Assembly (NCBI GenBank): GCA_030432295.1
Contig: JAUIHI010000009.1
Location: forward strand, 124,001-188,000
From: Anaerolineae bacterium
GTDB lineage: Bacteria; Chloroflexota; Anaerolineae; Caldilineales; Caldilineaceae
DNA length: 64,000 nt
Direction of reading: 5' to 3'
Numbering within the stretch: position 1 is the first letter of the stretch; the number at the start of each line of letters is the position of its first letter. Positions 58,835-64,000 of the stretch are shown here, piece by piece. The notes beneath the pieces are model-generated. The model was not told the origin of the DNA. It searched no databases and saw only the letters and a list, made by a program, of their open reading frames with translations. Both the position numbers and the translations under genes were made by a program.

Positions 58835-59941
58835 ATGAGTACACTTCCCAATCGACGCAATCCCTTTTCTGGCTCACCGATCGTCATTGCTGCGATTGTC
58901 GTCGTCATCGGCTTCTTTCTGCTTGTCTTTGCCGGTCAGTTCTACTACGCCTTCGAGCGGGTGGATGAGCAGGAAGTGGGCGTCAAATTCCAGGGCGGCA
59001 AGATCAAAGATGTGGTCGGCCCCGGTGTCTATTCGGACGTGGGCCTCTATGTGGACCTGCAACGGGTCTCCAGCCAGGGCATCCCCTTCAGCGTGGAGGA
59101 TCAGGAGATTATCACCAAAGACAAGCAGCGTATCGGTCTGGTGGTCAGCGGTGACATCTTCCGGCCCGGCGTCAACAACAAAGACACACTGCGTACCCTC
59201 TGGGCACAGTATCGGGGCATCTACCTCAGCGATGATCTTGCCACTTCCCGTGTGATGGACCTGGCCCGCCAGGCGATGAAAGTCTGTGTAGGTGACCGCA
59301 CCTTTGACGACAATGTGGTGGGCACGGCACGGGATGTGCTGCGCACTTGCATTGACGAGGAGGTCAGCGCACTGGCCAGCAACTTTGGCCTGTCGATTGA
59401 AAATGTGGTTGTGCCCGACATCATTCTCTCTGGCGATGTGCAGATCGCGCTGGATGCGATTGTAGCCAGCCGCCTGGAAACCGAAAAGGCTGCCCAGGAC
59501 ACCCTGCGTGCCCGTGCCCAGGCAGACGCTGAGCAGGCCAAGCAGGAAGGCGAAATTCGTGTGGCCCAGAGCCGGATTCAGGAGCAGGCCCGCCAGGAGA
59601 CGACCCTTGCCCAACTGCAACAGGAGCGGGTGCAGGCCCAGCGGGTGGTGATCGAAGCCGAGAAGAACAACGAGCTCTTTGCCGCCCAGCAGGATTTGGA
59701 GATCAACCGGGCCAAAGCCCAGGCAGCCACCGAACTGGCCAAGGCGGAGATTGCCAGCGAGGCGGCCCTGGCCGAACTCTACAATTCCATGCCTTCCTAT
59801 GTGAGTCTGCTGCTGGCTCGGGCCAATGCCTCTGCGCTCAATGAGACGGACAAAGTGATCTTCGTGCCCGAAGGCACAGCCCCGACAATTGTCCTGCCTG
59901 GCCCCGGCATTGTGCCGACTGTGGACACGGGCGGGCAGTAG
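58835..59941 (+). CDS. SPFH/band 7 (prohibitin-like) membrane protein
   Basis: This is a 368-residue protein with one N-terminal membrane helix (about 16-38), an SPFH domain (VGVKFQGGKIKDVVGPGVYS and later) and a long coiled coil rich in Ala/Gln/Glu (about 215-315) before a short tail. SPFH proteins form large membrane-ring assemblies and affect membrane domains and proteolysis. AAAGGAG lies 7 bases before the ATG. The following 300-base gap has one good promoter and no gene. Confidence 0.88.
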   Translation: MSTLPNRRNPFSGSPIVIAAIVVVIGFFLLVFAGQFYYAFERVDEQEVGVKFQGGKIKDVVGPGVYSDVGLYVDLQRVSSQGIPFSVEDQEIITKDKQRIGLVVSGDIFRPGVNNKDTLRTLWAQYRGIYLSDDLATSRVMDLARQAMKVCVGDRTFDDNVVGTARDVLRTCIDEEVSALASNFGLSIENVVVPDIILSGDVQIALDAIVASRLETEKAAQDTLRARAQADAEQAKQEGEIRVAQSRIQEQARQETTLAQLQQERVQAQRVVIEAEKNNELFAAQQDLEINRAKAQAATELAKAEIASEAALAELYNSMPSYVSLLLARANASALNETDKVIFVPEGTAPTIVLPGPGIVPTVDTGGQ

Positions 59942-60033
59942 TACAGGGCAGATGAGAACATCCGGTTGTTCATCCGGTGCAATGTGAAATGTACGCAGTG
60001 CAGGCGTATTCGTGTAACTGTAGGCTGCTATGC

Positions 60034-60062
60034 TTGACGGGAGCCAATGGGGACGGTATGAT
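60034..60062 (+). promoter_or_regulatory. sigma-70-type promoter
   Basis: TTGACG (60034-60039) and TATGAT (60057-60062) are 17 bases apart. Transcription would begin near 60069, leaving a leader of about 175 bases before the YgfZ gene. It probably drives the 60244-62812 genes. Confidence 0.65.
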
Positions 60063-60243
60063 CTGAATAGACCAGTCGTTTAGGCGTGGCGAACGAGTAA
60101 ATCGTCGATTTGACCTTCCAGGCATCAGCCAGAACTGCTTTCATACTTTCTGAATTTGTGGCTGTTGTCCGGAAGGCTGTCGTTCGTTATTGGGTCGTTA
60201 TTCCTTCGGTTCGACTGAAAATGCCGTTTGGCGGAGAGAAGAT

Positions 60244-61206
60244 ATGCAAACATTAACAGCCTCAATCAACGAACAGGAATATAACGCGCTGATTTCCGGC
60301 GCAGCAGTGCTGGACAGAACAGACACGGGCGTCCTCATTCTGACCGACGCGGATCGGGTGGACTTTTTACAGCGGATGACGACGGCCAATGTGGCAGCGC
60401 TGAGTCCACGGCAGGCCGCGCTGGCGGTGATGACCAGCCCTGTGGCGCGCATCGAATTTGTCTTCACAATTCTCTGCCGTGAGCAGGAACTGTGGCTGCT
60501 GCCCGCGTCAGGGCAGGCCGACCCACTGGCGGGCAAACTGCGCAGCCAGATATTCTTTATGGACAAAGTAAAAGTGGCAAACGCCACTCCGTCCCTGCGT
60601 CGCTTGCGGGTGATGGGGGCGCAGGCGGCTGCCGTTTTGTCGTCAGTAGGAGTCCAATCGCCTGGGACTGATGACACATTCGTGAGCGCTGATGCGGTGA
60701 CGGTTCTGCGCCAGGAGCGCTACGAAGTGCCCGGCTACGAGTTGATTGTGCCAGCGGAAGACGCAGACGATCTGCGCGCCAGACTGCTCGAAGCCGGGGC
60801 GCACTTATCGACAGATCGGGAGACCTACGAAACCCGGCGCATTGAGTTGGGCCGTCCGCTGGTGGGCGCGGAGCTGACCGGTGAGTATACACCCCTGGAA
60901 GCTGGGCTGGCCTGGGCTGTGGCCGACAACAAAGGCTGCTACACTGGCCAGGAGATCATCGCTCGTCAGATCACCTATGACAAAGTGACAAAGACGCTGG
61001 TGGGTCTGCGAAGCGACGCTCCCCTGCCTGTGGGTGCGGATGTAACCGCAGAGGGGCGATCGGTTGGGGTAGTCACGAGCAGCGGTTACAGTCCCGCGCT
61101 GGGCGGCCCGTTGGCGCTGGCAGTGGTCAAGCGGCCTTTCAATACTGAGAATACGACACTGCTGGTCAATAATTCTTCGGCGATAGTCTCCCAATTCCTC
61201 GTTTGA
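60244..61206 (+). CDS. ygfZ: folate-binding protein YgfZ (GcvT-like)
   Basis: This is a 320-residue GcvT-fold protein. YgfZ uses tetrahydrofolate to help assemble or repair Fe-S clusters, including those of lipoyl synthase and MiaB. The signature KGCYTGQEIIARQ is perfect, and the ELTGEYTPLEAGL region precedes it. ATG 60244 follows GGAGAGAAG. A DUF2442 protein and LipM follow, so Fe-S repair and lipoyl transfer share one stretch of DNA. Confidence 0.9.
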   Translation: MQTLTASINEQEYNALISGAAVLDRTDTGVLILTDADRVDFLQRMTTANVAALSPRQAALAVMTSPVARIEFVFTILCREQELWLLPASGQADPLAGKLRSQIFFMDKVKVANATPSLRRLRVMGAQAAAVLSSVGVQSPGTDDTFVSADAVTVLRQERYEVPGYELIVPAEDADDLRARLLEAGAHLSTDRETYETRRIELGRPLVGAELTGEYTPLEAGLAWAVADNKGCYTGQEIIARQITYDKVTKTLVGLRSDAPLPVGADVTAEGRSVGVVTSSGYSPALGGPLALAVVKRPFNTENTTLLVNNSSAIVSQFLV

Positions 61207-61276
61207 AGGAAAGATCGTAGATGTCTACGATTCTGATACTTGTTTGAACAATATGAGGCTGTCCATAGGAATGACA

Positions 61277-61540
61277 ATGAATAGAAAATTTTATGAAGTC
61301 GAAGTGATTGATCCTGGTCAGGACGCTTTGCACCTCTGTATTGATGACCAAGCCTTTTCCATCCCCTGGCGTGACTGCTCTGCCGCGCTGGCCGAAGCGT
61401 CAGCAGTCGAACGGGAGATTGTTGAGATTGCGCCCTCGGGTTATGGGTTGCATTGGCCGTTGCTCGATGAAGACCTGGCGATTGCGCCCTTGGTGACACA
61501 TGCCCAAGCCGCAGGATCATCTGTGCTGGCTGCGCAATGA
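61277..61540 (+). CDS. DUF2442 domain protein
   Basis: This is an 87-residue small protein with the DUF2442 pattern ([12 protein letters not shown] ... IPW ... [15 protein letters not shown]). No function is established for the family. The ATG at 61277 has AGGA 6 bases upstream; starts at 61244, 61253 and 61271 are possible. The stop overlaps the LipM start (ATGA), so the two are coupled. Confidence 0.78.
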   Translation: MNRKFYEVEVIDPGQDALHLCIDDQAFSIPWRDCSAALAEASAVEREIVEIAPSGYGLHWPLLDEDLAIAPLVTHAQAAGSSVLAAQ

Positions 61541-62379
61541 CCGACTTTTCCACAGCCGTCTGGCGGCTGATTCTCGAAGACGAACCCCGTTCTGGTCCGG
61601 CCAATATGGCCGTGGACGAAGCGCTGGCCGAAGCCGTGGCCGCGGGGGAAAGCCTGCCCACCCTGCGTTTCTACCGTTGGCAGCCCGCCGCGGTGAGTCT
61701 GGGCCGCCACCAGCCTGTGGCCGATGTGGACGATGCAAAGCTCGCCGAGCGTGGCTACGAACTGGTGCGGCGCACAACCGGCGGACGGGCCATCCTGCAC
61801 ACGGACGAGCTGACCTATTCGGTCACTGCCCCCCTGGACGATCCACGCATGGCGGGCGGTGTGATGGATGCCTATCTGCTGATGAGCAATGGGCTGCTGG
61901 CTGGGCTGGAAGGGGTGGGGCTGGCCGCGCAAAAGGCCGCCGGGGATGTGCGGGCTGGACGGGATGTCTCGGCTGTCTGCTTTGAGGTTCCCAGCGCCTA
62001 TGAGATCACAGCAGGCGGGCGCAAGCTGATGGGCAGCGCACAAAGCCGACGCAAGGGCTATGTGCTCCAACACGGCAGCCTGCCCCTGACCGGCGACATC
62101 ACCCGGCTGGTGGATGTGCTGGCCCTGCCGTCAGAGGAGATCGACGCCCTGCGCGCACATCTGGCGGAACGGGCCTGCACCCTGGCCCAGGCGCTACAGG
62201 TATCGGAAGATTCCCCCCAACTGGACTTTCGCACGGTGGCCGGTTGTATGGCCGCAGGATTGGCCGAGACTTTGAACGTGCGCTGGCAGCCCGGCGTCTT
62301 GAGCCCAGGCGAAAATCGCCGGGCCGCGGAGTTATTGCGAACCCGCTATGCGGACCCGGCCTGGACAAACAGTCGATAA
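61537..62379 (+). CDS. octanoyltransferase LipM-like (lipoate/biotin ligase fold)
   Basis: This is a 280-residue protein of the LplA/LipM fold. It has [19 protein letters not shown], the catalytic-type Cys in [13 protein letters not shown] and [14 protein letters not shown] with the substrate Lys. The Cys supports LipM-type octanoyl transfer rather than ATP-dependent ligation. It would lipoylate GcvH and the two E2 lipoyl Lys43 sites of this window. LplA-like ligase activity remains possible. Coupled to DUF2442. Confidence 0.85.
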   Translation: MTDFSTAVWRLILEDEPRSGPANMAVDEALAEAVAAGESLPTLRFYRWQPAAVSLGRHQPVADVDDAKLAERGYELVRRTTGGRAILHTDELTYSVTAPLDDPRMAGGVMDAYLLMSNGLLAGLEGVGLAAQKAAGDVRAGRDVSAVCFEVPSAYEITAGGRKLMGSAQSRRKGYVLQHGSLPLTGDITRLVDVLALPSEEIDALRAHLAERACTLAQALQVSEDSPQLDFRTVAGCMAAGLAETLNVRWQPGVLSPGENRRAAELLRTRYADPAWTNSR

Positions 62380-62385
62380 TACAGT

Positions 62386-62523
62386 GAACAGTAAGCAGTT
62401 ATCAGTAGAAAGCCGTTCCCTCTATCTGTCTTTGCAGCGTAGATCGTCCGGTGCAGGCTCCACTAATAACTGGTCACTGTTGACTGATAACTTCCAATCA
62501 ACCAATCAGCCAATCACCCAACC
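62386..62523. repeat. CAGTGAACAGT/ACTGATAACT words between lipM and DUF503
   Basis: ACAGTGAACAGTAAGCAGTT plus ATCAG on the left is answered by CTGGTCACTGTTGACTGATA on the right, then AATCAACCAATCAGCCAATC words follow. The left side begins 7 bases after the LipM stop. Confidence 0.7.
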
Positions 62524-62524
62524 T

Positions 62525-62812
62525 ATGGCAATCGGACTCCTCACAATCGAACTTTACCTGCCCGTCACCAACAGCCTGAAGGAAAAGCGCAGTGTGTTGC
62601 GCCCGCTCATCGCCCGACTGCGCAAGGAATACAACATCTCCATCTGCGAGGCTGACGCCCAGGACCAGTTGAGCCGGGCGGTGGTGGAGGTGGTCTGCGT
62701 CAGTGGCAACCGGGCGCTGGCCCATCGGCTGCTGCAAAATGTGGCCAATCGGGTGGAAAGCTGGCGCATGGATGCCCAGATGATCGACTACAATATCGAG
62801 ATGATCGAGTAG
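62525..62812 (+). CDS. DUF503 (YlxP-like) protein
   Basis: This is a 95-residue protein of the DUF503/YlxP family ([37 protein letters not shown]). YlxP genes often accompany the rbfA/infB cluster, but not here. The ATG at 62525 begins the family directly; a longer upstream frame is spurious. Confidence 0.9.
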   Translation: MAIGLLTIELYLPVTNSLKEKRSVLRPLIARLRKEYNISICEADAQDQLSRAVVEVVCVSGNRALAHRLLQNVANRVESWRMDAQMIDYNIEMIE

Positions 62813-62841
62813 GCGTCATCCGCATCTGTAATCCTCTGTTT

Positions 62842-63069
62842 GGGTGCAATTCAAGATGGGGGCAGGGGTAGGTTTGCGACGACCGCACCGGGCTAAAGAC
62901 CAATGGGTGTAACCCACAGCTACAGGGCGACGCCGGATAAATCCGGCTTAGAAACGGTTTGTCTGTTCCTCCGAAAGCCCCGTTCAGGGGGCGTAGCTCG
63001 GTAGCCCGGTGTCTTTAGCACCGGGCGGCACAGACGATTCCTGTTCGCCCTAAATCTGAATTGCACCCC
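62842..63069. repeat. nested 228-base inverted repeat
   Basis: The outer arms GGGTGCAATTCAAGAT and ATCTGAATTGCACCCC frame inner pairs such as GCACCGGGCTAAAGACC with GGTGTCTTTAGCACCGGGC. The 362-base gap between DUF503 and lgt holds this and the palindrome at 63082, and no gene. A stretch at 62990 looks like a tRNA D arm but does not fold as a tRNA. Confidence 0.75.
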
Positions 63070-63081
63070 TCTGTTTTCCAA

Positions 63082-63145
63082 AAGAGACGTGAAATGAGAA
63101 ACGTGAGATCAGCGCTGATCTCACGTTTCTCATTTCACGTCTCTT
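63082..63145. repeat. 64-base perfect palindrome
   Basis: All 32 positions of each half (centre 63113/63114, AGC-GCT) are complementary, with no loop. It uses ACGTGAAATGAGAAACGTGA words like the repeat at 18690. It lies 31 bases from the end of the lgt gene. Confidence 0.95.
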
Positions 63146-63175
63146 CACACGGCTTTGACTGACTGCTGGGGGAGC

Positions 63176-64000
63176 CTACGCCTTTGCCCCGTATTTGCTC
63201 AGAACGCGCAAGGAATCGGCGGGATGTTTGCTACTGTCCCAATTGCGATGGCGCAGGAAGAGAATCAGCAGGCTGGCGACGATACTGATGATGGCGATCC
63301 ACTGGGCAGTCGCCAGGGTTCCCATCACCCAGGCGTCCGGGCGGAAGGCTTCCACCCACAGGCGGCCCAGGGGGTAGGCGACAAAGTAGAGGAGCGCACC
63401 ATCGCCCTGGCGCAGTTTGTGGCCGAAATTGCGGATGACCAGATAGAGAACGAAGAACATCAGGATATTCCAACCCGCTTCATAGAAGAATGTGGGGTGA
63501 AAACCGTTGCTCGCATACCAATCCAGGCTGGCCTGGGAGAGATTGCCTGCGCCGCAAAAGCCGATGTCGGCGGGGGTGTTGGGCGGGCGCTGGCAGGGAT
63601 GAGCCGGGTTGATGTGAAAGGCCCAGGCAACATTCGTGGCCGGGCCGTAGAGTTCCTGGTTGACAAAGTTGCCCATACGTCCAATGGCTTGGGCGATGAG
63701 CACATTCGGCCCGATATAGTCCAGATAGTGGAGGAAGTTCAGCTTGTTGCGCCAGGTGTAAACGACGATGGCAATCATTCCGCCGATCAGACCGCCATAG
63801 ATACCCAGCCCCCGAAAGCCCCCATTCCAGAAGTTGATGATCTCAATCGGGTTCTCTTTGTAGAATGACCAGCCCTGGGCGTCTGCCGGGGAGCTGAAGA
63901 CGTGATAGAGGCGTGCGCCGATGATGCCCAGCACCAGAGTCCAGGCCAACAGATTCCAGACGTGGTCTGGGTTTTCTCCGGCCTTTTCCGCGTAGCGAGA
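63176..64000 (-). CDS. lgt: prolipoprotein diacylglyceryl transferase, 5' end outside window
   Basis: Lgt attaches diacylglycerol to the lipobox Cys of prolipoproteins in the inner membrane, e.g. the proteins at 32193 and 54603. The signature GRMGNFVNQELYGPATN is intact, with HPTFFYEAGWNILM and GLGIYGGLIGGM. Several membrane helices are visible. The frame stays open through 64000 (SRYAEKAGENPDHVWNLLAWTL upstream, split), so the N-terminus lies outside the window. The stop lies close to the perfect palindrome. Confidence 0.93.
   Translation of the reverse strand, partial: SRYAEKAGENPDHVWNLLAWTLVLGIIGARLYHVFSSPADAQGWSFYKENPIEIINFWNGGFRGLGIYGGLIGGMIAIVVYTWRNKLNFLHYLDYIGPNVLIAQAIGRMGNFVNQELYGPATNVAWAFHINPAHPCQRPPNTPADIGFCGAGNLSQASLDWYASNGFHPTFFYEAGWNILMFFVLYLVIRNFGHKLRQGDGALLYFVAYPLGRLWVEAFRPDAWVMGTLATAQWIAIISIVASLLILFLRHRNWDSSKHPADSLRVLSKYGAKA

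Noticed and set aside
62985-63050. tRNA-like stretch GGGGGCGTAGCTCGGTAGC
   Set aside because: It resembles a D arm, but the acceptor, anticodon and T arms do not pair; it is part of the nested repeat.

Overview
The window reads as a GC-rich, free-living bacterial chromosome segment, most probably from the phylum Chloroflexota (Anaerolineae/Caldilineae type). This is an inference. It rests on gene content (ABC binding lipoprotein with an Ala/Glu-rich spacer, secreted peptidase with a Thr/Pro tail ending in a FLPL motif, YfhO and DUF2079 membrane proteins, many Gfo/Idh, SDR and PhyH enzymes) and on unusually dense 7-nt short tandem repeats. No phage genes, insertion sequences, CRISPR arrays or rRNA genes were seen. 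There is one tRNA (Pro, GGG).

Layout. 1-4450: end of a cytochrome c gene, a CehA/McbA-type metallohydrolase and a Gfo/Idh oxidoreductase. 4575-7186: tRNA-Pro with a good promoter, then a PdtaS-like histidine kinase and its ANTAR response regulator. 7314-12669: a translationally coupled GT2, GT39-like and YfhO set for cell-surface glycans. 12733-14223: AmaP-like protein and ScpB. 14248-35226 (minus strand): MBL hydrolase, thioesterase, lipoamide dehydrogenase (E3), a first E2, a glycosylasparaginase-like hydrolase, a NifU-N protein, then a long catabolic set (PhyH, Gfo/Idh, SDR, M24 peptidase, TIM-barrel isomerase, E2, E1 beta, E1 alpha, aldo/keto reductase, SDR, LLM oxidoreductase, ABC binding protein) headed by a FadR-type GntR regulator with a palindromic operator candidate upstream. 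35532-62812 (mostly plus): ribosomal protein L19, an ABC-2 permease, two epimerases, a rhamnonate-dehydratase-like enzyme (minus), Uma2, NmrA, HAD, an LPG-synthase-like flippase, DUF2079, a second enolase-superfamily enzyme, a deacetylase, a methyltransferase, an MBL hydrolase, RecO, MazG-like, KDPG aldolase and KDG kinase, a J-like/SH3 protein, a cytochrome c lipoprotein, a ScyD/E-GlcG fusion, an M23 peptidase (minus), an SPFH protein, YgfZ, DUF2442, LipM and DUF503. The window ends inside lgt (minus).

Metabolic logic. Two sugar-acid dehydratase candidates, KDPG aldolase and KDG kinase suggest breakdown of aldonic or uronic acids to pyruvate. E1/E2/E3 plus LipM (lipoyl transfer) would turn 2-oxo acids into acyl-CoA. 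YgfZ and NifU-N fit Fe-S maintenance needed for lipoate synthesis.

The most striking feature is a family of roughly forty inverted-repeat elements. Each has two arms of opposite orientation, usually made of degenerate 7-nt (sometimes 8-nt) words, around a short core. Most lie between genes, very often starting on or within a few bases of a stop codon. At least eight lie inside reading frames without breaking them. The same peptide (GIGYW-L-IG then NIQYPIP) therefore appears in three unrelated membrane proteins, and both flexible linkers of one E2 enzyme are built from such repeats. A 7-nt word gives the same cyclic 7-residue peptide in all three frames, so a stop-free word is harmless whichever frame it lands in.
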